In this document: piece after piece, positions 10,094 to 20,300 of the stretch
How positions within the stretch are numbered: position 1 is the stretch's first letter
How the letters are laid out: each line of letters starts with the position of its first letter
Source: Aplectana chamaeleonis
Taxonomy: Eukaryota > Nematoda > Chromadorea > Rhabditida > Cosmocercidae
DNA: 64,000 nt
NCBI GenBank assembly: GCA_029168955.1
Contig: JAPDOI010001209.1
Location: 69,501 to 133,500, forward strand
Direction of reading: 5' to 3'
Position numbers and translations under genes: made by a program
Notes under the pieces: generated by a model
The model's database searches: none
Told to the model about the DNA's origin: nothing
The model's input: only the letters and a program-made list of their open reading frames with translations

Positions 10094-10260
10094 GGGCCAA
10101 CGAAACCGGCGAGGGGGGCCAGGGGTTGCTTCGATTCCCGCACGGAGGAGGAGACAACGGAGCAGCATCGCCGGACCCGCAACCGAAAAAATTGGCTCCA
10201 GAACTCGTGAGAAGTGAATTCTGGGAGGTATAGTTGAGGATCTTTGACTTCGGAAGGATG
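10094..10260 (-). pseudogene. LINE-A N-terminal coding remnant with decayed 2A-like motif
   Basis: The minus-strand frame contains MLLRCLLLRAGIEATPGP followed by PPRRFRW and then the MITE boundary. The motif GIEATPGP (10115-10138) aligns with GVERNPGP in LINE-B: both are preceded by a Leu-rich run and RAG, and both sit just before the zinc finger. The key Asn of the NPGP core is Thr here (ACC versus AAC), so ribosome skipping would be expected to be lost. The 5' end of the element is not located; the frame stays open upstream to at least about 10260. Confidence 0.6.
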
Positions 10261-10430
10261 GCGGCCATTGTAGACGACTTCTTCTTCCGCGTACGCTCTT
10301 GCCAAACGAGTAGGCGATCCTCCATAAGAGCCTGGTGATAATCGAAATCCATAGGTCACTAGGGATGTACAGGCTATAAAACGGTGAAATTCACTTGGTT
10401 CCTACGCGTGCTGGTGGGGAGCGGAGGGTA

Positions 10431-10498
10431 GAGACAGTGAGAGAGCGTAGGGCAGATGGAGGCCGAGACAGTGAGAGAGCGTAGGGCAGATGGAGGCC
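10431..10498. repeat. Two tandem copies of a 34-bp unit
   Basis: The unit GAGACAGTGAGAGAGCGTAG-GGCAGATGGAGGCC occurs twice without a mismatch, followed by a third start (GAGACGG). It is followed by CGCGCGCGCC. This is a simple recent tandem duplication. Confidence 0.9.
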
Positions 10499-10674
10499 GA
10501 GACGGCGCGCGCGCCGCTCGCGCCTCGAGTGATGTGAATTTCGACGTTTTAAGGAGGGTACCAGAGCTTAATTATGGTCCGATCACGAAGTCATCGTCCG
10601 CCTCGCTGCAAAATTAGTTGGGGTTGAGGGGGGCACTTTAGAAATTGAAGTTATTCATTCATGGAAATCAAAAT

Positions 10675-11691
10675 TTGATTTGATTTGATTTATTACATGG
10701 TAGCACCGTGTCAAAGACAACAACAAAAAAAAAAGAAAGAAATACCCAACGGCAGTTGAGAGACTAAAGGCACCAAAACTAGTCGAACAGCAATAACAAA
10801 GCAAATGGATCAACTGACTATTAGGCATACACTGGCATCATGAAGAAAGGAGATCTTACAACCTTACTTTTGGGACAACAGATAACACTCAAGTGTCTTT
10901 TTGAATTCGCTGAGCTTCCCCACTACCAAACCTGATCGAAGTAGTTTATTGAATTCAGACCCCGCCCTATTGACAAAGAAGTGCTGTCGTACATTCCGCC
11001 TGGCCCCAACGAGGCCCAATTTCACCGGTGCTCCCCTAGTGGTTGATGGTCTAAGGTTGAACAGCCGGCTAGCCTTGATACCAGCACTCCCATGAATGAT
11101 CTTATACATCATTATCATATCAAACCTTCTTCTCCTGTGCTCTAGAGTGGTTAGGCCCAATTTAGCGTTCCTGGTGACATGACACACATTACGATTAGTC
11201 TGAAACCACGATGCCTGAAGAAAACTGTGTAAAGGTATTTTGGTCTTTCTCCAGCGCATCGATAGATCCTTTTTTGTATGGATCAAAGACTACCGTACCA
11301 TACTCCATGAGCGGACGTACGTACGTTTTATACACCTCGGTCAGCACGTTAGCATTAGTAGTTGATAGTGCTCGAAACGCGCTATTAACCGTGGACGCGA
11401 CCTGGAGGCAGTGATCATCGAAACTAAGATCATCCTTGATAGAAAACCAAGGTCCTTAATCTCGCTGACCTCGCTCAACTGCAAACCGTCGATAGTATAG
11501 GAGCCACTAACTCGCCTCTTACCAAGCTTCATTACTCTAGTCTTTTCGCTGGAAAGCGGCAATTTCCATTCTTTCGACCATTTGGCTACATCATCAAGAG
11601 CTTTTTGCAAACACTCCGAATCTTCCATTGTCAAAATAGGTTTATACAACTTAAAGTCATCAGCGAATGCCGAACAGCGGACGTTGTTCAA
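10675..11691 (-). pseudogene. CR1-like non-LTR RT fragment
   Basis: Two minus-strand frames in different phases cover the thumb and C-terminal part of a reverse transcriptase. 11341-11691 encodes SAFADDFKLYKPI, SSEKTRVMKLG and EIKDLGF (the FADD catalytic motif followed by conserved downstream motifs). 10864-11286 encodes LGLTTLEHRRRRFDMIMMYK, the typical end of CR1/L2-type elements. A frameshift near 11290-11420 separates them. The 3' end is a short TCAAATCAAATCAAA run (about 10672-10692). The element is strongly 5'-truncated and is a different lineage from LINE-A, B and C. Confidence 0.85.
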
Positions 11692-11699
11692 GGATATAA

Positions 11700-11996
11700 T
11701 CGAAGGAAGTTCATACGTATAAATATTTGTACTGGTATCAGACGCCTGATAGCGCTATCAGCCATGGTTTTTATGGAAACTATGAAAATACCTCGATTCC
11801 TGAAAGCGATATCAAGAATGTAGGTATGGAGCTTGGGGAAGGATGGCTCATTTTCGTCACGGCTCTATAATTTTCTAGGTTTTTACTCCGGTTCTGTTAT
11901 ATCTTGAACACCTGTGGTGCTGTTTTCCTACTTCCTAGCCCAGGCAGATCCTCAACTGCTAAGGCCCCCGTCATAGTCGGCCGAAAGCGGCCGTCC
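11700..11996. other. No gene recognised
   Basis: A GATAGCGCTATC palindrome near 11749 and a repeated GCGATATCAAG phrase are seen. There is no coding or mobile-element boundary I can support. Confidence 0.3.
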
Positions 11997-12262
11997 TAGT
12001 CCCACCCGGTCGATAGGTATGAGAAGCAAGCAAAACGGGAAGAAATGAAGTTTTAAAAATCATCCTCGAATGACAAAAATCGTCCTATGATATGATAAAG
12101 TTTGACCCCAACTGATAAAAACCGTCTGGAATGATAAATATCCACCTGATAGGACCAAGGACGACATAGAGAAGGTGGAAGTTTATCAGTTGAGGATGAT
12201 TTCTATCACTTCGTTTCTTCCCGTCCTGTGTGTGTCTCATAGATATCGACCGGGTGGGACTA
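11997..12262. mobile_element. MITE with TAGTCCCACCCGGTCGATA terminal repeats
   Basis: The left TIR TAGTCCCACCCGGTCGATA pairs with the right TATCGACCGGGTGGGACTA, and ATGAG/CTCAT extends the arm. The interior is AT-rich with several TGATAAA/TTTATCA phrases, about 266 bp in all. A related terminus (GTCCCACCCGGTCGATACAC) occurs at about 51793. The right end abuts the CTACTCAG start of the next element. Confidence 0.75.
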
Positions 12263-12883
12263 CTCAGAAAAATCTAAACAAGTTACTTGTAATATAAATG
12301 TAACTTACTTGAATGTCTCAAGTAACTTACATTTATATTACATGTAACATACAGTTCATCTCCGCACTGCCGTTCAGTCCGCAAAGTGCACCCTGATTGC
12401 GCAATCTTGCTGCGGCGCGGTTGCGAACATCCTCAGACAATGATGTGGGATCACCCGGGCGCTTTTGGCCTTTGGTGCCCGGGTGATCTCACCGCCCGGG
12501 TGATCCCACATCCCTGTCTGAGGATACTCGCAACCGCGCCGCAGCACGATTTTGCAATCAAGCGCACTTTGCGGACTGAACGGCAGTGCGGAAGTGAAGA
12601 ATGCATTTATATTACATGTAACATACACTTATGTTACATGTAACTTAAATTTATATTACATGCAAGTTACACTTATGTTACATGCAACTTACATTCGAAT
12701 TTTCACTATGGGTGGCCATCACGTGACGCAGACGACACGCGACACAGAGGGCGCGTTCCAGACCACAAACTACGCAACGAAATGATGTGCGCGGCCTTCC
12801 CTGCTGGTGGGGGGTCAAGTACCTCAAACTTGGGTAATTGAACCAACAGGAACGCCAGTCTTAAGCCTGACCCCGCGAACAGT
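12260..12883. mobile_element. CTACTCAG / TTACATGTAA element, interrupted copy
   Basis: It starts CTACTCAGAAAAATC and carries many TTACATGTAA decamers. It matches the copy starting at 55867 through AATTTTCACTATGGGTGG and the phrase CAAGTACCTCAAACTTGGGT, up to CCCCGC at about 12880, where a LINE-B fragment takes over. The copy is split by the GC-rich MITE at 12356-12604, which is absent from the 55.9-kb copy. Confidence 0.75.
12356..12604. mobile_element. GC-rich palindromic MITE M1, complete copy
   Basis: Left arm TCTCCGCACTGCCGTTCAGT, CCGCAAAGTGC and TGCGGCGCGGTTGCGAACAT are mirrored by the right arm (ATACTCGCAACCGCGCCGCA, GCACTTTGCGG, CTGAACGGCAGTGCGG). The centre holds CCCGGGCGC...GCCCGGGTGATC. 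About 250 bp, non-coding, able to form a long stable hairpin. It sits inside the neighbouring AT-rich element. Relatives: 2999, 4255 and 61376. Confidence 0.9.
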
Positions 12884-13262
12884 CCGGGCATGCGTCTGGT
12901 CGGCTGCTGTCGATCTTGTTGACGTAAGACATGAGCAGAATAGAGTGACCACAGCGCAGCGATGCAAGAGCACATCTGGCTCGTCTGCCGAGTTGCGACT
13001 CGGACTCGCAAACCCGAGGTGGCACCGTTCCCAAGATAGGGTTCACAGCCGCCTTCGCTAGATATCCTCGAACAAACTGGGTGTGCTCCTCACGCAGAAG
13101 ACGAAGCCTTTCCATGTTGGAGTCGGCCCATCTCTGTACATCAACTTTACGAGGAGCATCGGCGAACGGCGTCCTTGTCGACCTCTCTCTTATGGGCTTC
13201 ATGATTCTCTTTGACGGATGATTCGGCTGTCTCAGAACATTAATATACATCTGCTGTGCCTG
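12884..13262 (-). pseudogene. LINE-B C-terminal fragment
   Basis: The minus-strand frame includes YINVLRQPNHPSKRI, TPFADAPRKVDVQRW, RLLREEHTQFVRGYL and DSSRPDACPDC, nearly the same as the LINE-B copy at 52.4-53.3 kb. It lacks both the RT core and the final DLW..FLNL block plus (GAA)n tail, so both ends are missing. The join to flanking DNA at about 12883 is abrupt, which suggests deletion. Confidence 0.9.
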
Positions 13263-13274
13263 GAGCCTGAGGAA

Positions 13275-13480
13275 CCACCCTCCCCGCGGATCGCGGCGAA
13301 AACCGCCCTCCCCCAGCCGTGGGGATACCCATCAGCGGTCAAAAATATGGAGAGTGACTCGAATTCACCTTCCAGGGCCGGCATTAGAATGCTGAATGAG
13401 GACTCTAGTGTGATGAGGCGCCTTTTCTACCGCCTGTGCACGTGATAACCACGTTATGACGCGATCATTCGTGAACATTA
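13275..13480. repeat. Dispersed repeat shared with 28650-28860
   Basis: Phrases such as GGGGATACCCATCAGCGGTC, AAAAATATG, GAGAGTGACTCG, TTCACCTTCCAGG and GGCATTAGAATGCT reappear in the same order near 28680-28850. There is no open frame conserved between the copies. The nature of the element is unknown. Confidence 0.65.
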
Positions 13481-14183
13481 TCAATTGTCTTTCCAACCAG
13501 CCGAATTGAAGATGGCGTGGCGTGTTTTGTGGCTCGCGGGCGGGCCAATATCCGCGCTGCGTGTGCGTCGCATGCAGCATGGTTCGCCGCTGGCCGGCAC
13601 CCTCGAAATGTGGGGCGCCGGCCGTCGTTTTCGGCATAGAGGTTCGCCGGCCGTCGCCCTGAGTACCTGAGCAGTTCCCAACTGTGGGTCCATATCCCCA
13701 CGGTACACAGTGGGGATCCGTGGAACGTGGCGGTGGAACCACCCCCCCCCCCGTGGGTATGAAAAAAGGGGTCACCCCGATGTCGAGGCTGAACAGAGCC
13801 CATGCCGCTAATGGGGAAAGGGGGACACCCGAGATAGTATCGCGGCTGGACTCCCTTTCAATCGGGACTCCCCCCCGATGATTTGTTCGGAGCTGCCGGG
13901 TGGTGTGCCGGCGGAGTATTTCCGTTTCCACCCTCGGGAGATCCGAAATTTTCGTCTGAGTGCTATCAAACATTGTTGTTTTGGAAACTCAATAGAAATA
14001 TTTCGATTCATAGCGTTCGGAACTGGTGATTCATTTCATTTCTGTGCTGAATCCTGGGTGGTCCCCCGCCTAGAATAGTACCCCGGTGACTGCATGATTC
14101 GTTTTCATCTTAATTGAGTGCAACTCATTAAATGCATCAAGATTCTACGTTTGGAATTGTTGTGTTGGCATTGTGATTTTCAG
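13481..14183. other. No gene recognised
   Basis: GC-rich sequence with a C-homopolymer at about 13741-13751 and several overlapping open frames on both strands. None has a domain or a partner elsewhere in the window, so they are treated as chance. The last 80 bases lead into a TTTTCAG acceptor at 14183. Confidence 0.4.
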
Positions 14184-14331
14184 TAGAGTTACTGAGGTGA
14201 TTCAGGAAATGGATGATAGTGAGATGGAAACAACTGAGGAGGCGTCTGTACAACCGCGGATGAGGAACGACTTCAAAGACAGGATAGCCGAGGCACGAAA
14301 GCCGAAGAAGAATCCCTGTCCGCGTGGGAGG
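14184..14331 (+). CDS. Host gene exon 1 (first seen)
   Basis: Acceptor GATTTTCAG at 14183 and donor AGG|GTTAGT at 14331. The frame reads RVTEVIQEMDDSEMETTEE and ends KKNPCPRGR. It enters in phase 2 if spliced from an upstream exon; alternatively translation starts at ATG 14209 behind a trans-spliced leader, which would suit a nematode. It ends in phase 0, matching the next exon. The content is acidic then basic. Confidence 0.5.
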
Positions 14332-17300
14332 GTTAGTTTCTTTCATGTGACGGACACGACGCTGCGGCAGAGGACCCGTTTTTTTGTTTGGGTGGGGGTA
14401 GTTCGGACATGATGAAATATTTTTGATCTAGACTTTTCGATCCGGACCGCGTTCTCTGAGAGTTTTGGCCGCGAAGTAGCCCTCCAGGCTTCGCAGCGGC
14501 TCCTGGTGGGCTATTTCCCGGCTTTTTCTTGGCTTTTCACGAAACTGACAAGAAGTGGCCGAGAAATAGCCGAGATATAACTGATAAATATTCATAAGTA
14601 AACAAAATTAATCAGGACGCAACCGTCGCCGGCTTACCGGGCCACTATCTGGGGCCGCCAGCGGTTAGCTGGGGCCTCCAGAGGCTGAACGAGGTCCAAG
14701 TACCTCAAACATGGGTAATTGAACCGACGGCGGTGCTGACATCTCAATCATGCCCCTGGAATGCGCCGTATATCATAAGCACGCTCATGCCGATCATTAT
14801 TTCCGCAGGGCTACCGTAACCCTCTTCAAAAAAGTTTCCAAGTGTCAGCTTGGATATGAGCACATCGCACTAGCCAACAAACATGTTTTCACAATTTCGA
14901 CCTCCTCAGCTACTTGCCAGAGGCTTATCGAAGAGAGCGGTGTGTGAGTGAATGCACACCGCTCTGCCCTTTTCTTCTTCTTCTTCTTCTCAACCATGAA
15001 TAGAGCATCGCATCAAAGGCGTAGGAAGCTAGCTACTTCACAAGGCTTGCACCATAGATCTCGAGCAGATAACGTAGGTCTGGCCGGACATGAAAATAGA
15101 TGCAATGAATCATGTCCAGCACATTCACAATCAGGACATCTATCAGGGACTGACTGATCAATCCGATGAGCGTAGGCCTTCAGATATGTGGAGTGGCCGC
15201 ATCGCAGACCAGCAAGGATTGTTCGGGTGCGTCTCGGTAGATCGGCTTTGCTGTCGTCGACTCGTGGGGGCACGCCGCCAGAAATTGGGTTGGGCTGAGC
15301 ATCAGACAGGTACTCTGTCACAAAGCGCGTATGCTCCGCCATCTTGAGTCTTATGCGGGAGAGCTCGGATGTAGCCCAGCGTTGTTTATGAACATTAGAC
15401 AGGGAAGCATTGAGCGGCGTGCATTTGTTTCTTGGTTGGGGGCCGGACGACAGAAGATGGTAGTTTGGATGGGTCGGGCTCTTGACGATACTTTTGAGAA
15501 ACTGCTGAGACTGGAGTAAGCAGTGCTATTTACAGGGAGTAGGCCGGTTTCTTGATGAAGATGCGGAATAGGCGTCGATTTGTGACATCCAGTAATAAGC
15601 CTGAGGGCAGTATTCTGTGCTCTCTGCAGCTTGCACCAAGAGGATTCAGAGAGATGTCGAGTCCAAATAGGGGTGCCATATTCCAAGACCGGCTGGACCA
15701 TGGCTCTATAAGTCGTACGTAGTACTTCCTTCGTGCTGCCCCACGAGGTTCCAGCTAAGGCGCGAAGAATGTTGTTGCGCGAGTTGGCAGAGGCAGTTCG
15801 TATACGCGTATTTTCATGAAATCTTAAAGAGTGGTCCAGGAAAACTCCCAATAGTCGAGAATGCTCAGACAGTGGCAGCTCGTGGCCATCCCACATGACT
15901 CTGGGATGAAACCGATGTTCAATAGTAGCCGTTGTACATAGAGTAGCACTTGATTTGGAGGCAGAGACAGTCAGCGACTTTGATTTAAGATACACTGCCA
16001 GGGTCCGTAAGTAGTCATTCATGGTAGCAGTGGCTCGATCAATAACTGAGTCCGTGCTTACGATGGTGATGTCATCAGCGTACAGGCACAGATGAATACC
16101 AGCTGGTGGAACAGGAATATCAGGTAGAAATAGCGAAAATAGGCTAGGGGATAACACTCCGCCTTGAGGGACACCGGCTTTCAGAGGAACCGAAGACGAC
16201 AGATGTCCGTCGAACTTCACACGAATAGACCGGTTCTTGATAAAGCTATTAATCCACCTTTTAGACCAGCTGGGCATGTCCGATTCCAGAATGGATTTTG
16301 AGAGGAGCGGAAGACTGACGCTATCAAAAGCCGCTTAAGATCTATGGCAACGACGAGGCTTCTACCAGCCGGGGTCTTGCGGTTAAATCCAGCGATTATG
16401 TGCTCGGTGATCGACGTCAGGGCTGTGACTGTGGAATGCTTTTTTGAAACCATGCTGGTGGGTGTTGTGCTGTAGACTGCTTTGGAGGAGCGGATTGAGG
16501 AGTCATTCCGCATGCTTGGCAAGGGGGGAGAGGAGGGAAATAGGGCGGTGGGAGGCAGCCTTGTCCGGTGGCTTGCCTGGTTTGGCGATGGGACTGACGA
16601 CAGCTTGTTTCCAGCGCGCCGGAATAACATTAGAACTGAATGACGAATGAATAAGATCAGAGAGCAGTTCGTAGTAGGATTCAGGTATATGTTTGAGATG
16701 AACAGCCGAAATCCCGTCGGGTCCCTCAGCACGCGAATTTTTCATCGATTTGATGACCTTGTCGATGGCGGAGGGAGAGACGATAGGGACACCCAGTCGA
16801 CTGAGCTTCCTGAATGCTCGCATTGTTCATCTGTGTTGCTTATCCCGAGGCGATGATGCAGATGCAAATAGTTTGCCGAGGAGACAAGCAGCTTTGTATC
16901 CGTGCTCGAATCTTCCAGACGGAAATTCTAGCATGTTGCGGTCAGTACTCATCTTTTTGCCTGAAAGCTGCTTCAAGGTGTTCCAAGCTTTTCTGGCATC
17001 CACGGCAAAATCGATCGACTCGGTGAGCTCTTTCCAGCGTTGCTGCTTGTGTTCATTTAGCAATGCGGTGATGTTTTCCGACAGCTGCTGTATCGCTGGA
17101 TCTCTCCCCTTTTATACCCCGCATGTTATGAGCGTGTGTTATCGTTCGTTATCATGTTTTGTTCAAGAATGGTTACGGTAGCCCTGCGAAAAAAATGATC
17201 AGCATGGGCGTGCTTGTCCGTATATCTACCTGGAGAGCATTATTTCTCGGCTATTTCGCGGCGAGCATTCATGGCTGTTATTTTGCGGCGAGCATTATTT

Positions 17301-20300
17301 GGCGGCTATTACGCGGCAATGAAGCATTTCGCGGCTATTTCTCGGCCAAAACTCTCAGAGTTTACAGCCAAAATTTTGAGGGTTGTTTCTTTCATACAAA
17401 AATAGGCTGCGGTATGACACCGCCAAGGGGGGGCCACTCAGGATCCAATTGGAGAATGAATGATAAAGCTTTCAGAAGTCGAAGTATTTCCATGGAGTCT
17501 CCACGAAAAAATGACTGATTACGCTATCAGGCATACCCTCGATGCCCGGGCAGCTCGCAGGGAGGAGCTTGGTCGCCCGGTGCCCGCGTTGCGGCTCGTT
17601 TTGATAAGAGGTGAACGCGTGGCCGTGTGGTGTTCCGGGCCCAGCCCGGGCACCTGGTAATCGATGCGGTGACGGCCATCAGCGCATCGATTATCAGGTG
17701 CCCGGGCTGTGGCCGAAACACCACGCGGCCAATTGTTCGCCTCTTATCAAAACGAGCCGCAACGCAGGCACCCTGCGGCCAAGCTCCTCCCTGCGAGCTG
17801 CAAGGGCATCAAGGGTATGATATCAGCCCAAATTTTCGTTTCCATAGATGAATCATTTCATTTTCTTGAGTGCCCCCCCCCCAACGGTTTCAATCCTAGG
17901 CTGCAACAATAAACACAGGACACTCGAAAAATTCAGATTAGTGCCTGTCTTGGACAGAAGCACTCGCTAATTGCAATCAACTCCTCCTCCCTCCTTCCTT
18001 ACAAACTGGGTTATGGCTCCATAACAACGCCTGTATTCTGAGGGCGAAAATTTGGTGGACGAGTTGTCTCAGGCCTGTATTTCTCTTCGTTCGCAATCGT
18101 TGTGCTAGAGCGGGTGTTATCATAGCGGGGGGGGGGCACTGTTGTATCGCGCTTGGCCACACCCATTTTTCCGTGCCGCAATGACGCCCCTGACTTTGAC
18201 TGGGAAGGGAAGTCTTAGGTAGGTGCTCAAATTTAATGCGGCACAGTAAAATGGGCGTGGCCAAGCGCGTCGTCCCCCCCCGCTATGATAGCACCCTAGA
18301 GCGAACCAGAATGAAGAAACACACCAGCAATTGAATGAAAAATGAAGATACGGTTGAAATTCATTTTCATCTGACGGCTTATGAGTTCGAAAGTCAAGGA
18401 AAGGGGCGTGGGCCGTGATGGTGAATGAAGAAGTTGGGGCCTATGGTGGTCGCACGTGTTATACTGGAGGGGTATAATACAGATTTAAAGGCATCGTGCG
18501 CGCTGAAATTCATTTTCAATTTCTTGTGCACAATCAAATCACTCGGGCTAGCTGACATCGGCCATGAAACCTGAGGCTCTAAAAATGAGCACCTTAAGGG
18601 ATCTGCAGAGTTGCACCGACCGGTGACTGGTCGCCGAGCGTCAGCCGTGGCGCAGCGACAAAAATGTTCCCGAACATTATCGTCGCCGCGTCGGTTGCCG
18701 TTCGCTGGCAGTGACGCAGGTCTGTCGCGGCGTCAAAACACTGCGGTGCCCCCTCGTCGCCCTTTACGTCGCGTCGCTCGCATTTATTTCTTTGAACATT
18801 GATGCGACCGCCCAACAACTTGTAAAACATTTATGGCATGAACTCCTTGTGCAGGAAATCTTCAAAAATTACGGTGACCAGGGATTCCAAATGCAGAAAA
18901 ACTTCAAAAACGATTTTGGCGCGAAATTCAAATCTAATTTAGCAGTGCCTTCAAACTGGTTTTTCTTTACAAATGGAGGTTTTTCAGGGGCTATTTCGAC
19001 ATTTTCGTTCACTAAAGAGTCCAAGCTATACAAAAACATTAAAGAATAATATATGGTTTTTGGCGCGGACGATGCCTAAAAATGAAAACCACAAAAGTCA
19101 CGTCTGAGGGCATACTACCCCTTTGACGAGTACGAGCCGTTGTCGAGGCGTATTTTTCGTGAGGTTGCTCATTGTTTATTATTCGATGGTGCAACGTGCT
19201 TCATCAAATTCGGTTTCTAGCTCTTTCAATGACGCAACCTACCGGTTTTAATTATTTTTTCAATCCATCTCCAAAAGATTCAGGGTAATAGTAGAAGCTA
19301 GCTTCACCAGAAAGTTAAAGCTAGTCGTCTTAAACCACTTTCGCATTGCTCGCCCTGCGTTGACATTGACGTCTCGCTGCAAGACGTGGCTCTTTGGACT
19401 GGGATGTGTCATGTGAAATAGTGGGCTCGATCGAAATCTTATAGTAATCAGGCGAGTCCACCTTGGTCGAACCAAACCCTAAGCTAGAGGTAGAGTTTTT
19501 GCAGAAGGCGCCCCATATCATTGAACTACCTGTACTTAGTTCGCCACTGGTGTCGTAGACGAGTTTCTCCCGAATGTCGTGCCAGTAGTATATGCTGTAT
19601 GGAGCCGTCTGGGCCTTCTCTCTGGCTAAAAGAAGTTATTCGCGATGATACAGGCATGATATCCGAAAGGATATCGCCTTCTCCTGCAGTGTTAATTCTT
19701 ATGAAGGTAATGCAATGATTTGGTGCGTATTTTGAAACAGATGTACATCGAGATTAGCATCCGTTTGTAACAAGGTGGACTTAACTGACTACTGATAGGC
19801 TCCAGTCACACCTACCACATGTCGAGGGAACCATGTCTTCATCTTTGTAACGATAGTGCTAACGTAAGCCGATCAACGAGAAGGAGAGGTTTCTGTCGCT
19901 TAGCATCGAGATTCTGGCGTGGCTAGCTTCCAGTTATCTGAAGCATAACCAAGGCGTTTGTTAATAACCGGTAGGTTGCTCTACTAGATCGAGGATGCAA
20001 TATGCAGATTTGAATCGCGATCATTGAGCAACCTTACCAGGGATATGTCTCGATGACTGTACGACATCGCCGATGATCGTGGAAACAAGGTAAAGCGGGT
20101 TTGCGAAATTTCCCAAGGGAGAGTGTGAGAGGTCGCAAAAATTTCTGCTCGAAAATGAAGGTCAGGGGGGATCGCGAAAAATTTGGGCCAAAAAGTTATC
20201 GAACACCATAAGGCACCTTTTCAGTACTCTATACTTCGATATTTAAAAAAGTCCCCAGAAATTACGCCTCGGGGGATCGCGAAAATTTTGGATTTTCGGA

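Noticed and set aside
17527..17912. Overlapping small frames on both strands
   Set aside because: They mirror each other because the DNA is a perfect palindrome.
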